A stretch of DNA of 31,134 bases, taken from assembly GCA_966250865.1 (NCBI GenBank), contig CBINIT010000011.1, positions 1 through 31,134 of the forward strand, read 5' to 3'. Below, piece by piece: positions 14,324 through 20,796 of the stretch (position 1 is its first letter; each line of letters opens with the position of its first letter). The notes beneath the pieces are model-generated. The model was not told the DNA's origin and did no database searches. It worked only from the letters and a program-made list of their open reading frames with translations. The position numbers and the translations under genes are program-made. Origin of the DNA: CAYGGE01 sp966250865 (GTDB lineage Bacteria; Patescibacteriota; UBA1384; CAYGGE01).

Positions 14324-15157
14324 ATGGAACGAGAACGGCTGACTATCACTCTTCGACCGGATGTCATTCACTATTTAGATTCGCAGATTGACGGCGTAAC
14401 TGTCCGTAATCGATCTCACGCCATCGAGACGATCATTAGTAAAGCCATGACCCCTGGGATTACCCAGGCGGTTATTTTGGCGGCTGGTCAGGGTATTAAG
14501 ATGCGTCCGTACACTTACGAGATTCCGAAGCCGATGTTGCCAGTAAAGGGTCGACCTATTCTTGAGTATATCGTTGAACAGCTACGTTCGACTGATATCC
14601 GAGATATTGTGATGGTTATTGGCTATCTCGGCGATCAGATTAGAACGCACTTTGGCGATGGCTCAAAGTTTGGGATGAAGATTCGCTACATTGAGGAAGA
14701 GAAGCCGACTGGTACGGCTGGTCCACTACGCATTGCCAAGCAAATTCTTGAAGAGAAACCGTTTCTCATGGTTTACGGTGACGTCTTGGCTGATATTAAC
14801 CTTCGTGAGTTTATCGATTACCATCTCCAGTTTGGCCAAGTCGCTACCCTTGCTTTGACTTCAGTGCCGGATCCTTCTGCCTATGGGGCGGTTCGTATGA
14901 GTGGTCAGAAGGTTGTTGAATTAGTTGAGAAGCCGAAGAATAGTGACTCGGTTTCCCGAGTAGTCACCGCCGGGGTGCAAATTCTTACCCCAGCGATTTA
15001 TAGTCATGTCCCATCGGGTGGTTTTTCCATGCTCGAGGAAGATGTCTTTCCGGCACTTGCTCAAGACGGAAAGCTCACCGGCTACCTATTTGAAGGAAAG
15101 TGGTTTGATATCGGTTCGCCCGATGTCTATGAGCGTGCCTTAAAAGAGTGGAAGTAG
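14324..15157 (+). CDS. Ribbon-helix-helix domain fused to sugar-phosphate nucleotidyltransferase
   Basis: A protein of 277 aa with two parts. Residues 3-42 look like a ribbon-helix-helix DNA-binding domain (RERLTITLRPDVIHYLDSQI, then RNRSHAIETIISKAM). Residues 48-277 are a GlmU/RfbA-type nucleotidyltransferase: the AVILAAGQGIKMRPYTYEIPKPMLPV region (quoted here as landmarks at 49-74), EEEKPTGTAGPL, a DVLAD metal-site segment, and WFDIGSPDVYERA. In the signature the usual T-R pair after GxG is I-K here, which may affect catalysis. The enzyme should activate a sugar phosphate with an NTP; the substrate is unknown. The RHH part suggests self-regulation or dimerisation. The start has an AAAGGA ribosome-binding site. 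Confidence 0.85.
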   Translation: MERERLTITLRPDVIHYLDSQIDGVTVRNRSHAIETIISKAMTPGITQAVILAAGQGIKMRPYTYEIPKPMLPVKGRPILEYIVEQLRSTDIRDIVMVIGYLGDQIRTHFGDGSKFGMKIRYIEEEKPTGTAGPLRIAKQILEEKPFLMVYGDVLADINLREFIDYHLQFGQVATLALTSVPDPSAYGAVRMSGQKVVELVEKPKNSDSVSRVVTAGVQILTPAIYSHVPSGGFSMLEEDVFPALAQDGKLTGYLFEGKWFDIGSPDVYERALKEWK

Positions 15158-15164
15158 TTTTGTT

Positions 15165-15262
15165 TTGAGAGCACAACAGTGCACATTGGTGTAGTGTCGT
15201 GCTCTCAATTTGTATGGTGCATATGGGATGCTCCGTTCAATCTTGAGAGCCGATCGTCGGCT
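15165..15262 (+). promoter_or_regulatory. Leader with mutually exclusive hairpins upstream of the PurE-like gene
   Basis: Arm 1 TTGAGAGCAC (15165-15174) pairs with arm 2 GTGCTCTCAA (15199-15208). The core of arm 2, GCTCTCAA (15201-15208), can instead pair with a second copy TTGAGAGC (15243-15250). That second copy overlaps a third hairpin, AGCCGA-TCG-TCGGCT (15248-15262), next to the ribosome-binding site. The layout resembles an attenuator or riboswitch expression platform. No known riboswitch class is recognised. Confidence 0.5.
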
Positions 15263-15283
15263 GATCGCTATGGGGAAGAAAAG

Positions 15284-15817
15284 ATGAGTGCCAGAAGAGT
15301 GCCGCAAATCGGTATCATCATGAGCAGCGAAAAGGATCTGCAGCTCATGGAGCAGGTTGCTGCAACATTGAAGGAAGTGGGTGTGCCGTTCGAGATGACG
15401 GCGATCTCGCCCTACCGGACTCCCGACGCTGTACGCGAGTACGCACAGGGAGCGGAGTCCAAAGGATTCGAGGTGATCGTGGCCGGAAGCGGTGGCACTA
15501 ATGAGCTGGCGTGTATGGTGTCGTCGTACACCTGTCTGCCGGTCATCGGTCTGCCTCTACGCTCGTCGGGTGAGCACTCTGCTACCGCGGAGTTCGCTGC
15601 CCTGCTTTCGACGCTGGAAACCGCGCCCGGCGTTCCTGTGGCGACGGTAGGCTTCAACGACGCCGAGAACGCGGCCACGCTGGCTGTACAGATTCTCGGT
15701 ACGAAGGATCGCCGCGTACGGCGCCTTATCGAAAAGCGCCGGTCAGAAGCCGTTAAGAAGGCGACTGAGGCCCGGTCGCGCGTCGAAGCACGTTCGCAGG
15801 AGCTCCAAGGCTCCTAG
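15284..15817 (+). CDS. PurE-like protein with catalytic histidines replaced
   Basis: A homologue (177 aa) of PurE, the N5-carboxyaminoimidazole ribonucleotide mutase. The fold is clear: IGIIMSSEKDLQLM, AISPYRTPDAVREYA, VIVAGSGGTNELACMVS, LPVIGLPL and PGVPVATVGFNDAENAATLAVQIL. However, the canonical catalytic His of the S-A-H-R-T-P motif is Tyr (Y44), the His of the G-G-A-A-H-L-P-G motif is Glu (E74), and the first motif has Lys for the second Ser. Mutase activity is therefore doubtful. A charged C-terminal helix (about 140-177) is extra. The start at 15284 has a GGGGAAGAAAAG ribosome-binding site; the frame upstream is not protein-like. Base composition is much richer in G+C than the neighbours. 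Confidence 0.8.
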   Translation: MSARRVPQIGIIMSSEKDLQLMEQVAATLKEVGVPFEMTAISPYRTPDAVREYAQGAESKGFEVIVAGSGGTNELACMVSSYTCLPVIGLPLRSSGEHSATAEFAALLSTLETAPGVPVATVGFNDAENAATLAVQILGTKDRRVRRLIEKRRSEAVKKATEARSRVEARSQELQGS

Positions 15818-15854
15818 TAGTCATCGGGCTGATGCCCTAGATCGGATACAAGAA

Positions 15855-16031
15855 GTGAGTAAGGAGATAGTAGAAGATCCGTCAGTGCACAATGAGTCAC
15901 CCACAGAAGTGCTCGACGGAATGGACGATTACTACGCTGATCGCGCTCGGCAGACTGCCGAAGCACGTGCTCAGCGAGTGAGATCGCCGGAAGTCAAGGC
16001 AGACGCTGAGACAATAGGCCACACCGCTTAA
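15855..16031 (+). CDS. Possible small acidic protein, 58 aa
   Basis: An open frame from a GTG at 15855 to a TAA at 16029-16031. It reads as a hydrophilic, protein-like sequence (DDYYADRARQTAEARAQRV, SPEVKADAETI) with the same GC-rich codon style as the PurE-like gene 37 bases upstream. The ribosome-binding site is weak (AAGAA), and an ATG at 15921 is an alternative start. A shorter overlapping frame (ATG at 15892) looks less protein-like. No family is recognised. Confidence 0.4.
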   Translation: MSKEIVEDPSVHNESPTEVLDGMDDYYADRARQTAEARAQRVRSPEVKADAETIGHTA

Positions 16032-16070
16032 ATCAATAAAAACATTCGCGAGAGCGACAACATAACAAAG

Positions 16071-16097
16071 AACCCCGGTACCTGATGGACCGGGGTT
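16071..16097 (-). terminator. Terminator hairpin for the EamA transporter gene
   Basis: A 9-bp stem AACCCCGGT/ACCGGGGTT. Read on the minus strand it is followed by a T-rich stretch (TTCTTTGTT). On the plus strand there is no T-run, so it mainly serves the minus-strand gene. Confidence 0.6.
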
Positions 16098-16119
16098 CGA
16101 TGCGTTTATAGGGTACTAG

Positions 16120-17061
16120 TTAGGCCGTAGCTGGCTTGAGCACCGGCTTCTCAGCTGCATTCAAGTTAGAAAGCTGGAAAACTGAGAAGAGCAGGAGGGC
16201 CATGCCAACCAACTGCATGGGACTCAAGAAGGCGTTGAGGAAGATGGCGTTGATGATAACTGAGGCAAGCGGAAAGCCAAGTTCTAACAATGTAGCAACT
16301 GAAGCCTTAGTAAACTGGAGACCGCGGTAGTAGATAAAGAGTGAGACAACACCCGAGGCAATAGCTACAATGGTGATGTACAGCACATCCTTTCCAGTCA
16401 TGGTGTTGATGGCCTGGATGTTGTTATTCGCAATATTCCAGATGAGCAAGAATAAGAAGGCAATGGTAAAACGAAGTGAGGTCATCATCTTAAAATCGAC
16501 AGCGCTTAACATGTAGCGACCCATAACGGTCGAGGCTCCCCAGAGGGCAGCGGCGACTAGCGCAAGAATGATGCCGAGGAAGTTTGGATTAAACTGTTCT
16601 CCAGCGTATACCTGAGGAATAATGTTAGGGAACGAGATAACGTAGGCGCCGACAAGAGCCAAGACGGCCCAGCTCCAAAAGTATTTATTAGTTTTCTCCT
16701 GAAGAAGACTTGCAGCAAGGCTGATGGCAATGAGGGGCTGAAGCTTTTGAAGCAAGATGGCAATCGATGGGTTTACCAGTGTGAATGCTTGAGTGAAGGC
16801 AAAGGTCGCCAGCGCCGAACCGCCAATAGCGATAACCAACACAGCGAGCCACTGCTTTACCTTGAGTCCGGCAAGCTTTCGGTAATTTATGAGAAGGAAG
16901 GGAACAACAACCAGGACATCAACAAAGTGTTCGGCAAGTACAATAAAGCTGCTCGGTAGGTCCTTGGTAAGGTGGACGCGAAATGGGGCATCGGTTGCCC
17001 AGAGCATGGCGGCAAGGAAGATAAGATATGGCCCAAATTTGGCCAAACGGCTATCTTTCAC
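16120..17061 (-). CDS. EamA/DMT superfamily transporter
   Basis: An integral membrane protein of 313 aa with about ten membrane helices arranged as two EamA repeats. Repeat 1 runs from FGPYLIFLAAMLWATDAPF to AVLALVGAYVISF and repeat 2 from LGIILALVAAALWGASTVMGRY to the C-terminus. The LWA/LWG turn at the start of each repeat and the ALLQKLQPLIAI-like segment are typical. It presumably exports or imports small metabolites; the substrate cannot be predicted. It stands alone on the minus strand with a terminator hairpin downstream. Confidence 0.88.
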   Translation of the reverse strand: MKDSRLAKFGPYLIFLAAMLWATDAPFRVHLTKDLPSSFIVLAEHFVDVLVVVPFLLINYRKLAGLKVKQWLAVLVIAIGGSALATFAFTQAFTLVNPSIAILLQKLQPLIAISLAASLLQEKTNKYFWSWAVLALVGAYVISFPNIIPQVYAGEQFNPNFLGIILALVAAALWGASTVMGRYMLSAVDFKMMTSLRFTIAFLFLLIWNIANNNIQAINTMTGKDVLYITIVAIASGVVSLFIYYRGLQFTKASVATLLELGFPLASVIINAIFLNAFLSPMQLVGMALLLFSVFQLSNLNAAEKPVLKPATA

Positions 17062-17135
17062 GACGTGATCCTTTCAGCTTAATGACTGTTTTGATTAGCC
17101 CCACTGTAACTGCTCTGTTCTTATCTGTCAAACAT

Positions 17136-17164
17136 TTGACGGGAAGCTGAAAATAGGGTAAAAT
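17136..17164 (+). promoter_or_regulatory. Promoter of the tRNA-Leu/Phe/Val cluster
   Basis: A -35 TTGACG (17136-17141), 17-bp spacer and -10 TAAAAT (17159-17164), 30 bases before the first tRNA. Confidence 0.7.
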
Positions 17165-17194
17165 TATCTCGTTAACCACTATTCTTTTTAATCC

Positions 17195-17280
17195 GCCGCG
17201 GTGCTGGAATGGTAGACAGGCTAGCTTGAGGTGCTAGTGTCCGCAAGGGCGTGGAGGTTCGACTCCTCTCCGCGGCACCA
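17195..17280 (+). tRNA. tRNA-Leu (GAG)
   Basis: A class II tRNA: acceptor GCCGCGG/CCGCGGC, anticodon loop TTGAGGT (anticodon GAG), long variable arm around GTCCGCAAGGGCG, and encoded CCA. Confidence 0.95.
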
Positions 17281-17295
17281 AAGAATAGGGTATCT

Positions 17296-17370
17296 GCCTG
17301 GGTAGCTCAGTGGTAGAGCAGGGGCCTGAAGAGCCTCGTGTCGTCAGTTCGATTCTGACCCTAGGCACCA
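17296..17370 (+). tRNA. tRNA-Phe (GAA)
   Basis: Acceptor GCCTGGG/CCTAGGC (one G-T pair), anticodon loop CTGAAGA (anticodon GAA), T-arm GTCAG-TTCGATT-CTGAC, and encoded CCA. Confidence 0.93.
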
Positions 17371-17371
17371 T

Positions 17372-17448
17372 GGACGTTTAGCTCAGCTGGCCAGAGCGCC
17401 TCGTTTACACCGAGGATGTCGGGGGTTCGAATCCCTCAACGTCCACCA
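17372..17448 (+). tRNA. tRNA-Val (TAC)
   Basis: Acceptor GGACGTT/AACGTCC, anticodon loop TTTACAC (anticodon TAC), T-arm GGGGG-TTCGAAT-CCCTC, and encoded CCA. Its last 21 bases plus two flanking bases recur exactly 120 bp downstream. Confidence 0.94.
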
Positions 17449-17570
17449 GACGTAGGTTACTAACTGTCAATTTGGTGGCGTACGTCTGGGGAACTAACTA
17501 AGTGGGTTCGAAGGGCGCGAGCAAGCGCAGCGCCCCGGCCCAGAGGGCGAATCCCTCAACGTCCACCAGA
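17428..17570 (+). repeat. Direct repeat of the tRNA-Val 3' end (23 bp, 120 bp apart)
   Basis: The 23 bases from 17428 to 17450 (starting CGAATCCCTCAACG, ending CCACCAGA) are repeated exactly at 17548-17570. Between them lie an inverted repeat CCAGACGTA/TACGTCTGG (17446-17454 and 17481-17489), a TGGGTTCGAA resembling the T-arm (about 17503-17512), and a GC-rich hairpin GGGCGC/GCGCCC (17513-17518 and 17530-17535). The layout fits an attachment-site scar or a partial tRNA copy with an insertion. Confidence 0.7.
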
Positions 17571-17581
17571 ATTTTACAGCC

Positions 17582-17986
17582 ATGATAGATTTCCAGCGTC
17601 TCATTGATTTCCAATACTTGCTTGATCCACGACCGACCTATAACTTTGAGTTTACTTGGCCGGTATTGATCATCTTTGGTATCATCTTTCTTGCTGGTAT
17701 TATCCTGGCTACGCCGATTGGTAAGCGATTTGTTTGGTCGAATCGGATCGGACAATGGCTGCGTTGGTTAGGTTTCCTTGGGCTTGTTCTCCTGTTCTTC
17801 CGCTATCAAGGTATTCCTTTCCTTTCGATTCGTATCTACTATTATGTCCTGGTGCTTGCGTTTCTCGCCTGGCTCAGTGTCATCATCCGCGACCTTAAAC
17901 AGGTCAAGGTGAAGCACAGCGAGGAAATCAAACGTCAGGAAACGTATGACAAATACTTGCCTCGTCCCAAGCGTAAACGCGTGTAA
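17582..17986 (+). CDS. Hypothetical membrane protein, 134 aa
   Basis: A protein with about three membrane helices (residues 26-44, 60-75 and 84-100), a short soluble N-terminus (MIDFQRLIDFQYLL) and a strongly basic C-terminal tail (KYLPRPKRKRV). No family is recognised. There is no Shine-Dalgarno before the ATG, which lies only 11 bases after the repeated tRNA-Val end. It precedes rpsA by 49 bp and may share a transcript with it. Confidence 0.7.
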   Translation: MIDFQRLIDFQYLLDPRPTYNFEFTWPVLIIFGIIFLAGIILATPIGKRFVWSNRIGQWLRWLGFLGLVLLFFRYQGIPFLSIRIYYYVLVLAFLAWLSVIIRDLKQVKVKHSEEIKRQETYDKYLPRPKRKRV

Positions 17987-18035
17987 GCCGAGAGCCTAAA
18001 CAAAGTCCCGGAACACCCGGGCAGGAGTCCACACA

Positions 18036-19106
18036 ATGGCTGATACTGCCACCGTTACCACTATGGACGAACTCGTCCAAGAAGAAGGGGTTGACCTCGT
18101 TCCCTTTAAAGCAGGTCAAGTTATCGAGGCTGAGGTTATCTCAGTTTCACGAAACAAAATTTTGGTCGATCTCGGCGGCTTGACCGTCGGCATGGTCCCT
18201 GGTCGTGAATTTTCGACCGATGCCCATGAAATGAAGCCAGGTGATAAGGCCTTGGTGTACATTATCACGCTCGAGAATGAAGACGGGTATGCCGTACTCT
18301 CTATGCGACGTGCTGACCGTGAGCGAATTTGGCGAACGGTTAAAGACAAGCTTGATGGCGGCGAAATTGTTGCGGTTAAGATTGTTGATGCCAACAAGGG
18401 CGGTCTTCTGGTTGACTATTCAGGCCTTGAAGGCTTCATCCCTACCTCTCAGCTTTCAGCAACTCACTATCCAAAAGTACCCGAAGGTGATCGCGACCAG
18501 ATCGTTACCCAGCTTCGTGAGCTCGTTGGCAAGAACCTTTCAGTAAAAATTCTCAGTTTTGATCAAGCTACCAATAAGCTTATCTTCTCAGAGAAGGCAG
18601 CTGGTAACGTTGAAATGGTTGAAAAGGCGAAGGATCTTCCAGTTGGTCAAAAGCTTACCGGTGAAGTAACCGGTGTTGTTGATTTCGGCGTCTTTGTCCG
18701 AATCGATGACATTGAAGGCCTTGTTCATATCTCCGAAGTTTCTTGGGAGAAGGTAGACAACCTTAAAGAGCGCTACAAACCCGGCGATAAGGTTGATGTT
18801 GTCGTTATCGGTGTTGAAGGCAGCCGCGTCTCTCTTTCCATCAAGCGTCTTCTCGAAGACCCATGGAAGAAGAAAGTGGCTGAACTCGCTGTCGGCAGCA
18901 AGATTGAAGGCGAAGTTACCCGTGTTACCCCATTTGGTGCCTTTGTCCGCATTTCAGATGGTGTAGACGGTCTCGTCCACATCTCAGAGCTTGGTGACAA
19001 GCTTACCGATCCACATGAAGCTGTCACTGTCGGTAAGAGCTACTCTTTCGAGATTCTGTCGATTGAACCAGATACCCATCGTATCTCTCTCCGACTGGTT
19101 AAGTAA
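18036..19106 (+). CDS. rpsA: 30S ribosomal protein S1 (four S1 domains)
   Basis: An S1-family protein of 356 aa with four OB-fold S1 repeats. They are at about residues 22-90 (KAGQVIEAEVISVSRNKI), 107-180 (GGEIVAVKIVDANKGGLL), 200-272 (GQKLTGEVTGVVDFGVFVRI) and 288-356 (GSKIEGEVTRVTPFGAFVRI). The last two carry the complete VDFGVFV/TPFGAFV and GLVHISE signatures. Four domains fits S1 of many reduced or Gram-positive lineages. It helps the 30S subunit bind mRNA. The start has a CAGGAG ribosome-binding site directly after a small CCCGG/CCGGG hairpin (18007-18021), which could modulate initiation. Confidence 0.93.
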   Translation: MADTATVTTMDELVQEEGVDLVPFKAGQVIEAEVISVSRNKILVDLGGLTVGMVPGREFSTDAHEMKPGDKALVYIITLENEDGYAVLSMRRADRERIWRTVKDKLDGGEIVAVKIVDANKGGLLVDYSGLEGFIPTSQLSATHYPKVPEGDRDQIVTQLRELVGKNLSVKILSFDQATNKLIFSEKAAGNVEMVEKAKDLPVGQKLTGEVTGVVDFGVFVRIDDIEGLVHISEVSWEKVDNLKERYKPGDKVDVVVIGVEGSRVSLSIKRLLEDPWKKKVAELAVGSKIEGEVTRVTPFGAFVRISDGVDGLVHISELGDKLTDPHEAVTVGKSYSFEILSIEPDTHRISLRLVK

Positions 19107-19125
19107 TTATTAGCCAAACAAGAAG

Positions 19126-19153
19126 GCGCTCCCTGTGAGCGCTTTTTTGTTTT
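19126..19153 (+). terminator. Intrinsic terminator of rpsA
   Basis: Stem GCGCTC/GAGCGC with a 5-base loop (CCTGT), followed by TTTTTTGTTTT. Confidence 0.85.
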
Positions 19154-19167
19154 AACCTTTTACTTTC

Positions 19168-19196
19168 TTGAACTCCAGGTTCAGATATGGGATAAT
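19168..19196 (+). promoter_or_regulatory. Promoter of the MBL-like/DHH operon
   Basis: A -35 TTGAAC (19168-19173), 17-bp spacer and -10 GATAAT (19191-19196) preceded by TGG (extended -10). Confidence 0.6.
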
Positions 19197-19227
19197 TGAA
19201 TCTACCGTTAAGGTGCTCTGAGGAGGC

Positions 19228-19725
19228 ATGATGACGATTACGCATCAAGGACAAGGTCAATTCACCGTTAAGAGTAAAGATGCAACGATCAAGTTTGGTC
19301 CAGTATTGGCAGTCGGCGATCGAACCATTCCTGGCCCCGGCGAATATGACTTGAGCGGCGTTGAAATTGAAGGTATTGAGGGTGGTTTGTATCTTGTTCG
19401 AACGGAAGAGATCTTTCTACTCTACCTCGATCGTCTGAATCGCACATTGACGGACAAGGAGCTTGAGGCGGTAGAACTGGCCGACATCTTATTCGTCCCT
19501 GTCGGTGGCAATGAGACGGACGTGCCTGACCTCACTGTACTGAGTCCAGAAGCGGCGCTTAAAGCCATTAACCAGATTGATCCTCGGATTGTCATTCCCA
19601 TGTACTACACTTCACTTGAACCCTTCCGAAAAGTTGAGGGTCGTCCCCTGGAGATGGTTAAAGAGCTCAAGGTGACGCGATCAACCTTGCCACAGGAAGA
19701 TCGAGTGACCTACGTCCTCGAGTAA
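19228..19725 (+). CDS. Metallo-beta-lactamase-fold-like protein, lacking the HxHxDH motif
   Basis: A protein of 165 aa resembling short members of the metal-dependent hydrolase MBL group (COG2220-like). Visible landmarks are the early strands, the PGPGEYDLSGVEIEGIEGGLYLV region (residues 35-58) and a DPRIVIPMYYT segment near residue 128. The HxHxDH motif and most metal ligands are missing, so it is unlikely to be a standard hydrolase. The start has a GAGGAGG ribosome-binding site. It ends three bases before the DHH phosphoesterase gene, so they form an operon and probably act in the same process. Confidence 0.7.
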   Translation: MMTITHQGQGQFTVKSKDATIKFGPVLAVGDRTIPGPGEYDLSGVEIEGIEGGLYLVRTEEIFLLYLDRLNRTLTDKELEAVELADILFVPVGGNETDVPDLTVLSPEAALKAINQIDPRIVIPMYYTSLEPFRKVEGRPLEMVKELKVTRSTLPQEDRVTYVLE

Positions 19726-19728
19726 GCC

Positions 19729-20703
19729 ATGATGCACTATGCGAAATTGATCGATCTTATCGATCGCTTTGAGTCATTCGTGCTTATTATGCATGAACGA
19801 CCCGATGGCGATACGATTGCCTGTAGCCTGGCTTTCGCGGAAGCGCTGAAGCAGCTAGATAAACAGGTGACCTGTGTGTCGCGAGATGCCATCCCTAAGC
19901 CATTCCTTTTTCTGCCCGGCATTCAGTCGATTCAGTCTGATTTTCTTGCTGGCGATTATGACGTTATGATTGTCTTGGACTGCGGGGACTTACGACGTAC
20001 CGGTTTCCCGGACCGGGTTCGAGAGTTCGCCTTGCACCAGAAGCGAGTGGTTCATATTGATCATCATCAGAAGAGCGATTTGTATAAGCTGGCCAATATC
20101 AAGATTTTCGATGGCACGGCAGCGGCTACCGGTGAAATCTTATTTGAACTTTTCCAACAGCTTCCGGTAACGATTACGCCGAACATGGCGACCTGCTTGC
20201 TTACGAGTCTCTACTACGATACTGGTGCGTTTAAACATGCCAATACCGGTGACTCTGTGCTAAAGATTGCTGCCCAACTTATGCACCTTGGGGCGCGACT
20301 ACGGGACATTACTGAGCATGTAGAATTGACAAAATCGGTTCCAGCCCTTAAATTGTGGGGTATAGCCTTAGCGCGCTCCACCCGACACGCAAAGTATGGC
20401 ATGGTCACTAGCCTACTCACGCAGGCTGACTTAGCTGAGTGTGGAGCAAGCGAAGAAGACGTGGCAGGCATTGTCAATTTACTGAACACGGTTCCGGGTA
20501 GCCGAGCAGCAATGTTGCTTTACGAGACGCACGATGGCCAAATCCGGGCAAGTTTGCGAACTGAGCAAGACAGTGTCGATGTGTCTGCTTTAGCGGGTGC
20601 CTTGGGTGGTGGTGGGCTTCGCCGAGCAAGTGGCTTCGCCCTTCCTGGAAAAATTGTACAAATTGGTGATCGTTGGCATGTTAAGCTAACAGCGACAGAA
20701 TAA
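19729..20703 (+). CDS. NrnA-like DHH family phosphoesterase
   Basis: A protein of 324 aa with a DHH domain and a C-terminal DHHA1 domain, as in NrnA (nanoRNase / pAp phosphatase) enzymes. Metal motifs are HERPDGD (residues 22-28), VLDCGD and IDHHQK (about 105-110). The DHHA1 end reads GGGGLRRASGF, where family members normally have a His after the glycines (GGGH); here it is Leu. Likely substrates are short RNA oligonucleotides, pAp or cyclic dinucleotide products, by family. The ATG-ATG start has no Shine-Dalgarno of its own and depends on coupling to the upstream gene. Confidence 0.86.
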   Translation: MMHYAKLIDLIDRFESFVLIMHERPDGDTIACSLAFAEALKQLDKQVTCVSRDAIPKPFLFLPGIQSIQSDFLAGDYDVMIVLDCGDLRRTGFPDRVREFALHQKRVVHIDHHQKSDLYKLANIKIFDGTAAATGEILFELFQQLPVTITPNMATCLLTSLYYDTGAFKHANTGDSVLKIAAQLMHLGARLRDITEHVELTKSVPALKLWGIALARSTRHAKYGMVTSLLTQADLAECGASEEDVAGIVNLLNTVPGSRAAMLLYETHDGQIRASLRTEQDSVDVSALAGALGGGGLRRASGFALPGKIVQIGDRWHVKLTATE

Positions 20704-20709
20704 TCTTTT

Positions 20710-20796
20710 GCCGAGGTGGTGGAATGGTATACACGGCGGACTTAAAATCCGCTGCCCTCAACCGGCTTGCGGGTTCGAGTCCCGCCCTCGGCACCA
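20710..20796 (+). tRNA. tRNA-Leu (TAA), target of the recombinase element
   Basis: A class II tRNA: acceptor GCCGAGG/CCTCGGC, anticodon loop CTTAAAA (anticodon TAA), long variable arm around CTGCCCTCAACCGGCTTGC, and encoded CCA. Its 3' two-thirds is overlapped on the opposite strand by the end of the serine recombinase gene. Confidence 0.95.

Noticed and set aside
15179..15283. N-terminal extension of the PurE-like protein
   Set aside because: The extra 35 residues do not resemble the family and cover the hairpin leader; the ATG at 15284 has the ribosome-binding site and begins the PurE fold.
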